Notes under the pieces: generated by a model
The model's input: the letters and a program-made list of their open reading frames with translations, nothing else
What the model was told of the DNA's origin: nothing
Database searches by the model: none
Made by a program: the position numbers and the translations under genes
Origin: Rhodothermales bacterium
Lineage (GTDB): Bacteria > Bacteroidota > Rhodothermia > Rhodothermales > Bin80
Assembly (NCBI GenBank): GCA_028278205.1
Contig: JANQES010000022.1
Coordinates: 1-50,330, forward strand
Direction of reading: 5' to 3'
DNA: 50,330 nucleotides
In this document: piece after piece, positions 35,986 to 44,687 of the stretch
Position numbering within the stretch: position 1 is the stretch's first letter
Layout: every line of letters begins with the position of its first letter

Positions 35986-37188
35986 ATGAACCGAGACCGT
36001 TTTTACATCGCTGTGTTGGTGCTGTTGCTGGCCGGGGCCGTCTTGGTCGAACTGGTCACGCCGGCGCCGCTGGATTGGACGCTCAGCTTCCAAAACAACG
36101 ACACCCGGCCCTACGGGTGCCGCATCCTCTACGAGCTGCTCGACGATCTTTTTCCCGGCGTTGCCATCCGCGAAATGGACCTGCCGGCCTACGTCGTCCT
36201 GCGCGAAAGCGTGGAAGACAGCGAGACCTATCTCTTCATCACCGACAGGTTCGCCCCCGACGACTTCGAAACCATGGATCTGTGGGATTTCGTCGAACAG
36301 GGCAACACGGTTTTTGTAGCGGCTTACTCTTTCGGCGGGCTGTTTGCCGATACGCTGAAGCTGCAAACGCGCCAGGTGATGACGAACCTGCCCCGCGCCG
36401 TCTTCACCACCGTCGATGACTCGGTGGGCGTCAACTTCGTCAATCCGGCCTTGCGCAACACAGACGATTTCTACTTCGAAGAGGGCCTCGCCGACGATTT
36501 TTTTGCCAGCTTTGATACACTGCGCGCGACCGTATTGGGCGTCAACAGCGAGGAGCGGGCCAACTACATCCGCGTCGAGGTGGGGGCGGGGGTGTTTTAT
36601 TTGAGCAGCATTCCTGTCGCCTTCACCAACTATTATGCGCTTCGCCGTGGCAACGCCGAGTATGCCTACCGGGCGCTCTCGTACCTGCCGGAGCAGCCGG
36701 TGCTCTGGGATGAATATTACAAACCCAACCGCCTCGACGCCTCGACGCCGCTGCGGTTTGTGTTGCGGCATCCGGCACTCAAAGGCGCTTATTGGACGCT
36801 GATCCTGCTCGTGCTCGTGTTCATGGTGTTCGAAGCCCGGCGGCGGCAGCGCATTATCCCGGTCATCGCGCCGCTAAAAAATACGACGGTCGAGTTCGTC
36901 GAAACCGTCGGGCAGTTGTATTATCAGCACGCCGGCCATGCCAACCTCGCGGAAAAGAAAATCACGTATTTTCTCGATTACGTGCGGCAGCACCTGGGCC
37001 TGCCCACCCACACCGTCGATAGCGTCTTCCTCGACCGGGTGGCCGAACGCTCCGGCGTCCCCGCTGCCGACGTGCGTTCGGTCTTCGAGGCCATCGCCGA
37101 AGTGCGGGAGCAAGTGGGCCTCTCAGAAGCCGGCCTGCACCACTTGAATACACGCATCGAAGCCTTCTACCAGCAGAGCAAACGATGA
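35986..37188 (+). CDS. DUF4350-domain protein
   Basis: The 400-residue product has an N-terminal span (about 6-24), an extracytoplasmic DUF4350 domain (DTRPYGCRILYELLDDLFPG, then FITDRFAPDDFETMDLWDFVEQGNTVFVAA), a second span (ALKGAYWTLILLVLVFMVFEARR) and a cytoplasmic helical tail. This layout is typical of MoxR clusters. An upstream in-frame start at 35932 lies in repeat DNA; MNRDRFYIAVL fits a membrane anchor better. Confidence 0.87.
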   Translation: MNRDRFYIAVLVLLLAGAVLVELVTPAPLDWTLSFQNNDTRPYGCRILYELLDDLFPGVAIREMDLPAYVVLRESVEDSETYLFITDRFAPDDFETMDLWDFVEQGNTVFVAAYSFGGLFADTLKLQTRQVMTNLPRAVFTTVDDSVGVNFVNPALRNTDDFYFEEGLADDFFASFDTLRATVLGVNSEERANYIRVEVGAGVFYLSSIPVAFTNYYALRRGNAEYAYRALSYLPEQPVLWDEYYKPNRLDASTPLRFVLRHPALKGAYWTLILLVLVFMVFEARRRQRIIPVIAPLKNTTVEFVETVGQLYYQHAGHANLAEKKITYFLDYVRQHLGLPTHTVDSVFLDRVAERSGVPAADVRSVFEAIAEVREQVGLSEAGLHHLNTRIEAFYQQSKR

Positions 37189-37189
37189 A

Positions 37190-37250
37190 ACGTAAGGATG
37201 CTTGCGCTAACCCTAAGGCATGCACCCTTTAGTTTTTCGTGCAACGAAAA
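37190..37250. repeat. degenerate AACGTAAGG hairpin (copy 3)
   Basis: AAACGTAAGGATGCTTGCGC faces GCATGCACCCTTTAGTTTTTCG, with TTTTTCG/CGAAAAA adjoining. A degenerate member of the AACGTGA family, between the DUF4350 and MoxR genes. Confidence 0.45.
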
Positions 37251-37253
37251 ACT

Positions 37254-38234
<981 letters not shown>

Positions 38235-38353
38235 GGCGCCCGCTCGTCGAAGGGCGGCACGCTTGATTTGTCGTGTGTTTTTCTTTTTCTTATCGAAGTA
38301 AAGTTCCTTGTAAATGCGTGACTTATCGGTATCAATAAACGGTTAGGGCGAGC

Positions 38354-39289
38354 ATGAATTTCTTCCGCGTAGGTGTGGTCGATTTCTTCGGCATCCTCTG
38401 TCCGGGGGTGCTCCTGATGATTAATATCCTGGTCTTTTTGTTCGCTCTCGATCTATTAGAGGATACGCTATTGGAGGGCTTGAAAGAGTTTGACGAAATC
38501 TTCCTTCTGCTCCTCGTGTTTGTCATTTGTTATCTGTTTGGCTTTGTTTTAAGACTCATCTCTCCTGATAAAGTTGATAAAGTTGCATACTGGTATGGGA
38601 GAATCCGGCATTTCCGTAAAAGATCTAAGCTTGTGAAGAAGCTTCCTATCAAGGGGCCGAGCGAAAAGGAAGAGGAGTCGGGTGAAAAGAAAAAACCGAA
38701 GAACCTGTTAGAGGCTGAATACAAAAGACGGTTTGGTATAAACGAAAGTTTACCGCCGTTTTTTTGGAAAATCGAACCGTATCCTTATTACTGGGGAATG
38801 ATGGAGCTTTATCGTGGAGCAATACCCCATAAAAACGAACACCTCAAAAAAATTCTTGGGGATAAGGGTTCTTTTAGAAAAGGGACCCTCAACTACTGGA
38901 AAATATTGGTGCTCCGATCTGATGCCAATCTCGCAACTATAGTCATTCAGGCCGAAGCGTTTGTACGGTTCATGTCAGGTTCTTTCTGGGCACTCCTCAT
39001 CGGCTTTTTTGCGGGCTTCGTATACATAGTTACGCACTGGGGAGAAGACTCAGCGTACATTGGCCTGTTTGTGGTTTACATCGTTCTTTCATTAGTGATG
39101 TGGTTCATTTTGTTGACCCGATTCAAGGATCAGCGGCGGCGCGAGGTTAAGGTTATCGTAGATTCCATTCTCACGCTTTGTCAGACGGAGGATGGTTTTA
39201 CTAAGAACATAGGGATTCAGCTTCCGGATGCTGATGATGCTAGAAAACCCTCGCCGCCGTCTGAGAACCCCACCGAGACGAAGTCTTAG
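38354..39289 (+). CDS. lower-GC membrane protein, hypothetical
   Basis: The 311-residue product has about four spans: two N-terminal (about 10-32 and 46-68), two near the end (about 215-235 and 240-262), and between them a basic, Lys/Glu-rich cytoplasmic region (IKGPSEKEEESGEKKKPKN). Base composition is clearly AT-richer than the genes on both sides, which suggests horizontal acquisition. No family is recognised. It occupies the position where a DUF58 gene normally follows moxR. Confidence 0.7.
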   Translation: MNFFRVGVVDFFGILCPGVLLMINILVFLFALDLLEDTLLEGLKEFDEIFLLLLVFVICYLFGFVLRLISPDKVDKVAYWYGRIRHFRKRSKLVKKLPIKGPSEKEEESGEKKKPKNLLEAEYKRRFGINESLPPFFWKIEPYPYYWGMMELYRGAIPHKNEHLKKILGDKGSFRKGTLNYWKILVLRSDANLATIVIQAEAFVRFMSGSFWALLIGFFAGFVYIVTHWGEDSAYIGLFVVYIVLSLVMWFILLTRFKDQRRREVKVIVDSILTLCQTEDGFTKNIGIQLPDADDARKPSPPSENPTETKS

Positions 39290-39370
39290 CGAAGACGTTA
39301 CGCCTGCGTCGCCGGCAGCGTTTACAGGTTAGCCCCCTCAGGTTCACCCAAAACCAACCCTGCGAGAACA

Positions 39371-39901
39371 ATGAACTCCTATAAACGCTGTTTTTTCGCC
39401 CTATCCGTGGTTTTTATGGCCCTGATGTGGATAGGCTGCGGTTCGGAAGTGCCCATTAGCGAGGCCGGCGAAGCCGTCGTTGTAGACGATCTGGTAGGGC
39501 AGTGGCAACTCGTCACGCCCGCGAACGAAGACGGCCAGATGCTCGTGCTCAAATTCGACGAACACACCTACTACGTCGAACTGCGCGAGCCGGGCACCGA
39601 GCCGTTCGACAAAGACACCATCCGCCTCCGCGCTTACATCACTGAAGTGGATGGCAAGGCCTTCGTCAACGCGCAAAACATCGATTCTCCGAAGGACGAG
39701 GATCGGGTCTATTTCTTCTACACCTACACCCTGGACCCCAACGGCCTGCTGACGATCACCGAACTTCAGGACGTTGATGATCAAAAGATCGACAAGTTCG
39801 AAACCTCGGAGGCGTTGCGCGCCTTCATCCAACAAAACCTCCACAACGGCGCCCTCTACGGCGAATCGATGACGATGATGAAGATGAAAGTGGCCGGTTG
39901 A
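39371..39901 (+). CDS. hypothetical lipoprotein
   Basis: The 176-residue product has a lipoprotein signal peptide with lipobox WIGC (Cys near 23). The mature part is acidic and reads like a small beta-rich domain (VGQWQLVTPANEDGQMLVLKF at its start, similar to lipocalin-like or DUF-type lipoproteins of Bacteroidota). No catalytic motif. Probably anchored in the envelope. Confidence 0.75.
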   Translation: MNSYKRCFFALSVVFMALMWIGCGSEVPISEAGEAVVVDDLVGQWQLVTPANEDGQMLVLKFDEHTYYVELREPGTEPFDKDTIRLRAYITEVDGKAFVNAQNIDSPKDEDRVYFFYTYTLDPNGLLTITELQDVDDQKIDKFETSEALRAFIQQNLHNGALYGESMTMMKMKVAG

Positions 39902-39902
39902 G

Positions 39903-39985
39903 AGGAATAGCGAATGGCCAATGGGGAATGGTGCGGCTCATTCCCCATTGGCCATTTCCCATTACTTCGTCAGTCGCTTCGCTCG
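39903..39985. repeat. GAATGGC/CAATGGG heptad hairpin
   Basis: GCGAATGGCCAATGGGGAATGG pairs with CCATTCCCCATTGGCCATT-type text, units of 7 bases, followed by GTCGCTTCGCTCG text like that of the 35866 element. It starts right after the lipoprotein stop codon. Confidence 0.7.
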
Positions 39986-40075
39986 TGTCGCTATTCGCCC
40001 TCTCGATATTGATTCGTAGGAAGATTTCGCGTTCCTTGAGGTCAGGCTTTTGTGTTATCCGAACCTTTCCACACC

Positions 40076-40732
40076 ATGCGAATCCTTCTCCTCGCCGCGC
40101 TGATGCTGACGGCCTTTGCGCCCGGCGCTTCGGCGCAGGTGGCAAAGCTCTATCCCATCGACGAAGCCGTGCAGGATTCGTCGTTGATGTTGTTTCGGCT
40201 TCGGCTGATCGAAGCGCTCGTCGAGCGGGATACGGCGTTCGTCTATGCGCACCTCGCGCCTGAGGTCAAGATCAGCTTCGGCGATGCCGACGGGCTCGAC
40301 TCGTTCAAAATGATCTGGCAGCCCGACGCGCCGGATAGCAAGTTTTGGATCACGATGGCCGGGATCATCGGCGCCGGTGGCATTTACGATGCCAGCCCCG
40401 ATTATGGGGATGCCGAAGCGACGTTCATCGCGCCTTACTATTTCGCTGCCTTTCCGGACGAATACGACGGGTTCGAATACGCCGTCGTTGTAGGCGAGCG
40501 CGTGCGCGTGCGTAGCGCGCCCAACACCGACAGCGAGATCCTCGCAGCGCTCTCCTACGACATCGTCCCGCTGATCAGCCCGTCCTCGGACGGCTGGGTG
40601 CAGATCGAACTGGCCGATGGGAAGGAGGGCTTCATGGCATCGCGTTACATCAAAAGCCCCATCGGCTACCGCGCCGGTTTCGAAAAAGTCAACGGGCGCT
40701 GGCGCATCTTCTTTTTCCTGGCCGGCGATTGA
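40076..40732 (+). CDS. secreted protein with bacterial SH3 domain
   Basis: The 218-residue product has a signal peptide (to ASAQ), an N-terminal alpha/beta region of about 110 residues, and a bacterial SH3 (SH3b) domain: VVVGERVRVRSAPNTDSEILAALSYDIV followed by GWVQIELADGKEGFMASRYI. SH3b domains often bind peptidoglycan. MRILLLAALM was chosen over an ATG-like start eight codons earlier because it opens the signal peptide. Confidence 0.85.
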   Translation: MRILLLAALMLTAFAPGASAQVAKLYPIDEAVQDSSLMLFRLRLIEALVERDTAFVYAHLAPEVKISFGDADGLDSFKMIWQPDAPDSKFWITMAGIIGAGGIYDASPDYGDAEATFIAPYYFAAFPDEYDGFEYAVVVGERVRVRSAPNTDSEILAALSYDIVPLISPSSDGWVQIELADGKEGFMASRYIKSPIGYRAGFEKVNGRWRIFFFLAGD

Positions 40733-40749
40733 TTTTTTGCTCGTCCAAG

Positions 40750-40835
40750 TGGATAATGGAACGCGGATGACGCGGATTGAGCGGATTCTGTTGATAGTGG
40801 ATCCGCGAACATCCGCCCGATCCGCGTTCCATTCA
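40750..40835. repeat. GCGGATGACGCGGATT repeat hairpin
   Basis: AATGGAACGCGGATGACGCGGATTGAGCGGATT pairs with ATCCGCGAACATCCGCCCGATCCGCGTTCCATT. It fills the gap between the SH3 gene and the M20 gene. Units are GCGGATN-type heptads. Confidence 0.75.
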
Positions 40836-40860
40836 AAAAACATCACCCGCCCTTGCTGCC

Positions 40861-42303
40861 ATGAAACGCCTTGTCTTGCTCGCATTGCTGCTGGGATATG
40901 TCGTCCCCGTCGCCATTGCCCAGAATCTCTCTCCCCAGAAACAGAGCGCGCTGGATGCCGCCGAAGCCCTCTCGCCCGACATCCGGACGATGTCGATGGC
41001 GTTGTGGAAATATTCCGAGACGGCGTTGCGCGAGACGGAGTCGGCGGAATTGCTGGCGGGCATTCTGGAACGCGAAGGCTTTACCGTCGAGCGCGGCGTG
41101 GCCGGGATGCCGACGGCGTTTGTTGCCAGCTACGGCAGCGGGCGGCCCGTCATCGGGATTCTGGCGGAGTACGATGCGCTGCCGGGTGTCGGCAACGCGG
41201 CGGTGCCGCGCCGGGAAGTCCGCGACGACGGTGTCACCAGCGGGCATGGGTGCGGGCATAACCTCTTCGGCGCCGGGTCGGTGGCCGGGGCGATGGCGCT
41301 CAAACGCGCGATGGACGCCCACAATCTGGACGGCACCATCCGCCTCTACGGCAGCCCTGCCGAAGAGACCGTCGTCGGCAAGGTCTACATGGCCAAGGCC
41401 GGCATCTTCGACGATGCCGACGCCGTGCTCGAATGGCATCCGGGCGACGAGACGAACGTGCGCAATCAGCCGGGCCGCGCCATGAACAACTTCGAAGTCG
41501 AGTTCTTCGGGCAGGCCGCGCATTCCTCGTCCGATCCCTGGAACGGTCGCAGCGCCCTCGACGCCGTCGAACTGATGAACTTCGGCGTCAACCTGATGCG
41601 CGAGCACGTCAAGCCGACCACGCGCATTCATTACGTGATGCCCAACGCCGGCGAGGCGCCCAACGTCGTGCCCGAATACGCCAAAGTCTGGTATTACGTC
41701 CGCGACGTAGACCGCCCGAGTGTCGAGAAATGGTATGATTGGATTGTCAAGATTGCCGAGGGCGCGGCGCTGGGCACGCGCACCGAGCATAAAGTTTTTC
41801 TGATCACGGGCGTCCACGAATACAACCTCAACCGCCCGCTTCAGGAAGCCTTGCAGGCCAACCTCGACCACGTCGGCCCGCCGCCGTTCACCGACGAGGA
41901 GCAGGAATTTGCCCGCGCGTTGCAGCAGTTTTTGGAGATCGAAGAAAAAGGTTTCGATGCCACCATCAAGCCGCTGGCCGACGAGCCGGAGCCGGCCAGC
42001 GGCGGTTCTACCGACGTGGCCGAGGTCAGCTACATCACGCCCACCGCCGGTTTCAACGTGGCGACGGCGGCTTTCGAGGTGCCCTGGCATAGCTGGGCCA
42101 CCACCGCCTGCCACGGCACCGACGCGGGGGTCAAAGGCGCCGTCGTGGCAGCCAAAGTGCTCGCCCTCACTGGCGCGGATTTATTGACCGATCCCGATCT
42201 ACTCCGCGAGGCCAGGGCTTTCTTCGAGGAAATGACGGGCGGCAAACCGTACCAATCGCCCATCCCCAAAGATCAAGCCCCACCGCTGCCGGGTGATTCA
42301 TAG
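40861..42303 (+). CDS. exported M20-family amidohydrolase (AbgB-like)
   Basis: The 480-residue product has a signal peptide (to AIAQ) and a complete M20D peptidase/amidohydrolase: GILAEYDALPG, SGHGCGHNLFGAGSVAGA (metal ligands), GSPAEETVVGKVYMAKAGIF, EWHPGD, the dimerisation domain with FFGQAAHSSSDPWNGRSALDAVELM, and the late WHSWATTACHGTDAGVKGA with the last His. Related AbgB enzymes cleave p-aminobenzoyl-glutamate; other members act on N-acyl amino acids. The substrate here is not determined. Confidence 0.9.
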   Translation: MKRLVLLALLLGYVVPVAIAQNLSPQKQSALDAAEALSPDIRTMSMALWKYSETALRETESAELLAGILEREGFTVERGVAGMPTAFVASYGSGRPVIGILAEYDALPGVGNAAVPRREVRDDGVTSGHGCGHNLFGAGSVAGAMALKRAMDAHNLDGTIRLYGSPAEETVVGKVYMAKAGIFDDADAVLEWHPGDETNVRNQPGRAMNNFEVEFFGQAAHSSSDPWNGRSALDAVELMNFGVNLMREHVKPTTRIHYVMPNAGEAPNVVPEYAKVWYYVRDVDRPSVEKWYDWIVKIAEGAALGTRTEHKVFLITGVHEYNLNRPLQEALQANLDHVGPPPFTDEEQEFARALQQFLEIEEKGFDATIKPLADEPEPASGGSTDVAEVSYITPTAGFNVATAAFEVPWHSWATTACHGTDAGVKGAVVAAKVLALTGADLLTDPDLLREARAFFEEMTGGKPYQSPIPKDQAPPLPGDS

Positions 42304-42636
42304 GATTGATTATGTACTTCGGGACCGGCACAACCGAAAACATGAGTCATCCCGAATTTTAGCCCCGTAGGGGCGATCTGTTTGTAGAAGGCGGTTCTTT
42401 GCTAAAAACGAGCCCCGTAGGGGCGACCTGTTTGTAGAAAGCCAGCCTTTCCTGAAAATGAGCCCCGTAGGGGCGACCTGTTCAAGGAGGATACAGTAGA
42501 TTCTTTTGAATAGGTCGCTCCTACGGAGCTTTTTGTTTTTTAAGAGCTTTGTGCTACAAACAGGACGCCCCTACGGGGCTGCAAAAAGCGAGATCACTCA
42601 TATTTCCGATGTCAATTCGATTATCCGGTTCAATAA
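42304..42636. repeat. three 50-bp direct repeats with REP-like palindromes
   Basis: AGCCCCGTAGGGGCGA/CCTG begins at 42361, 42411 and 42461, an exact 50-base period; each carries the palindrome CCCCGTAGGGG, and the first two continue TTTGTAGAA. At 42504-42536 GGTCGCTCCTACGGAGC is followed by a T-rich run, and a final CCCCTACGGGG lies at 42570. The units match 20520-20640. They fill the gap between the convergent M20 and ABC-exporter genes. Confidence 0.85.
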
Positions 42637-44352
42637 TCAAGACACCGCCGGAGTGGCGTGCTCGTGGAGGGGTGGCGGCTCCGAAGAGGGAGGCGAGGGT
42701 TGGACGGTGTCCAGGTCGTAGACCAGATCGCACACGTCGAAATCAGTCATTCTGTGCGAGATGATTACGGCGGTGGTTTCCGGCGGGAGGTAGTCTCGCA
42801 AGCGCGTCCAGATGACCGAGGAGGTTTGCGAATCGAGGCCGGAAAAGCATTCGTCGAGGAGCAAGAGGGGGCGGGGTTCGAGCAAGACCCGGCTCAGCAT
42901 CAGCCGTTTGATCATGCCGCCGGAGAACTGCGCGCCGCGCTCGCCCAGGCGCGTGTCGAGTTGATCGGAGAACGCCCGAACTTTCTCATCGAGGGCGCAG
43001 ACGCGCAGCACGTTCCAGACATCGCTATCGGAGAAGCCGGCGCGGCCCATCACGACGTTATCGCGGATGGATTTGTTGAGCACCAGCGGGGCTTGCGAGA
43101 CGTAGCTGATTTGATCGCGCCATTGCTGGTTGTTGACGCTGCCGATGGGTCGCCCGTCGTAGACGATGTGGCCGGCGGTAGGCTGCCGCAGCTTGAGTAG
43201 CAGGTGCAGCAGCGTCGTCTTGCCCGATCCGCTGGCGCCCTTGAGCCCGATCCACTGCCCCTGCGGCAACGTCAGGCCGAGGTTGTGCAAGACGGGTGGC
43301 CGGTCGGGGTGGTAGCCGAAGCGCAGCGCGCGCAGGGCCAGGTCGCCGTGGCCGGGGAACGGGGCGTCCTGCGGCGGGATCTCCAGGCCGGGCTCGACGT
43401 CGGCGGTATAATATTCATTGAGCCGGACGACTGCCGCTTTGACCAGGAAATACTTCGCATAAAGATTACTCCAGGCCCGCACCGGATCGACCAGCCGCGC
43501 GCGCATCGTCAAAAAGGCCAGCAGCAGGCCCGGCGTCACGAGCCCTTGCAAGGCCAGCACGCCGCCGTAGCCGATGGTCACCAGGAACGTCAGGTTGATG
43601 ACAAACTGGATGGTCGAGGCCGACGTTTTGCGGATCACACTGCTTTTTACCTGGATGTTCAGCAGGGCCAGAAAGCGCTCGGCGACGCTTACCAGAAAAT
43701 GCCGCCCGAAGTTAGTCGCCTTCAACTCTTTGATGTGGCTGAATCCATCGACGAGTTCCTGGTTACTCTCCGAAAGCGTCTGCTTGACCTGCATCGAAAT
43801 CGAATACAATATTTTTTTGAAATAATGCAGCACGAAGGCCAGGATCGGCAGGATCACCAGATTGGCCACCAGCAGCCGCCATTGCATCACGCCGATGAAG
43901 ATGCCGGCCCCGATGAAGCCCAGGATGGCTTGGTAAAACGCCGTCACGTCGTAGAGTAAATAATCGCCGATGTCGGTGACGTCGTCGTCGAGGCGGGTGA
44001 GGATGTCGCCGGTGGCCTGGGTGTCGTAGAAGCCGATGGGCAGATCCGTCATGTGGCCGATGATCATCATGCGGATCTTATAAACGAAATCGTTGGCAAA
44101 CGTGGCAAAAACATATTCATTGGCGATAGAGAGGCCCGCCGTGCCGGCCATGATCAAGAAAAAATAGAGCGTATAGGTCAACACCTTCGACAGCGAATTT
44201 TCGACCAGGGCTACGTCGAAAAACAACGAAAGGATGTAGGGTTTGAGGATGTTGACCCCGATAAATAGAAGCGCAAAAAAGGCGATGAACACCAGATGCC
44301 CCCGGTAGCTGAGAAAAAGCCGGAGGATGGTTTTCGTCAGGGTGTTTTTCAT
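42637..44352 (-). CDS. ABC exporter (fused permease-ATPase) of the peptide cluster
   Basis: The 571-residue product has six spans in the first about 300 residues and one ATPase domain: Walker A GASGSGKTT (372-380), Q-loop YVSQAP, signature FSGGM (476-480), Walker B LLLLDECFSGLD and His-loop ISHR. It has no N-terminal C39 peptidase domain, so it does not itself cut leaders. It works as a homodimer in the inner membrane and probably exports the finished peptides. The ATG at 44352 has GAGGTG upstream; it lies 5 bases after the carrier-like gene, in the same operon. Confidence 0.9.
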   Translation of the reverse strand: MKNTLTKTILRLFLSYRGHLVFIAFFALLFIGVNILKPYILSLFFDVALVENSLSKVLTYTLYFFLIMAGTAGLSIANEYVFATFANDFVYKIRMMIIGHMTDLPIGFYDTQATGDILTRLDDDVTDIGDYLLYDVTAFYQAILGFIGAGIFIGVMQWRLLVANLVILPILAFVLHYFKKILYSISMQVKQTLSESNQELVDGFSHIKELKATNFGRHFLVSVAERFLALLNIQVKSSVIRKTSASTIQFVINLTFLVTIGYGGVLALQGLVTPGLLLAFLTMRARLVDPVRAWSNLYAKYFLVKAAVVRLNEYYTADVEPGLEIPPQDAPFPGHGDLALRALRFGYHPDRPPVLHNLGLTLPQGQWIGLKGASGSGKTTLLHLLLKLRQPTAGHIVYDGRPIGSVNNQQWRDQISYVSQAPLVLNKSIRDNVVMGRAGFSDSDVWNVLRVCALDEKVRAFSDQLDTRLGERGAQFSGGMIKRLMLSRVLLEPRPLLLLDECFSGLDSQTSSVIWTRLRDYLPPETTAVIISHRMTDFDVCDLVYDLDTVQPSPPSSEPPPLHEHATPAVS

Positions 44353-44357
44353 AGCTG

Positions 44358-44642
44358 TCACCTCGATTCACCCGGCGCCCGCGCGCCCCGGTGTTGCTCG
44401 ATGCAGCGGGCGATGTGGGAAAGGCTCTGAAAAAAAGAGGCATCCACGGTCTCGTCGTCGAAGCGGACGGCGAAGGTTGCTTCGATGCGCTGGACGAAGC
44501 CGGCGGCCTGTTCGGGTTCGGTGAGCAAGACGAAGAGCACGGACCGCTCGGCGCTCGGCGCGCGGAGATCCACGTCTTCTCCGATAAAAGAAACCAGGAC
44601 GGCTTCGAGGCGATCTTGGAGGGTGTTTGGTTGAGGATTCAT
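44358..44642 (-). CDS. acyl-carrier-like protein without phosphopantetheine serine
   Basis: The 94-residue product has the second half of an acyl carrier protein fold: AAGFVQRIEATFAVRF followed by DASFFQSLSHIARCIEQH, which match helices II-III and the F-x-(S/T)-(L/V)-xx-(I/V) helix of carrier proteins. The DSL motif that should lie before helix II is absent; Pro lies where Ser would align, so it is probably not charged with phosphopantetheine. Acyl-carrier-related proteins are described in clostridial Cys-rich peptide systems, and its place between the protease and exporter fits an adaptor or recognition role. Function inferred. Confidence 0.65.
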   Translation of the reverse strand: MNPQPNTLQDRLEAVLVSFIGEDVDLRAPSAERSVLFVLLTEPEQAAGFVQRIEATFAVRFDDETVDASFFQSLSHIARCIEQHRGARAPGESR

Positions 44643-44687
44643 GTTGCACAGCCTTTTAGAGAACAGCGATCAGTGATCGAAAAAAAC

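Noticed and set aside
42361..42585. CRISPR array
   Set aside because: Three 50-base units share most of their length and have no unique spacers of regular size; the palindromes are REP-like and no cas gene is near.
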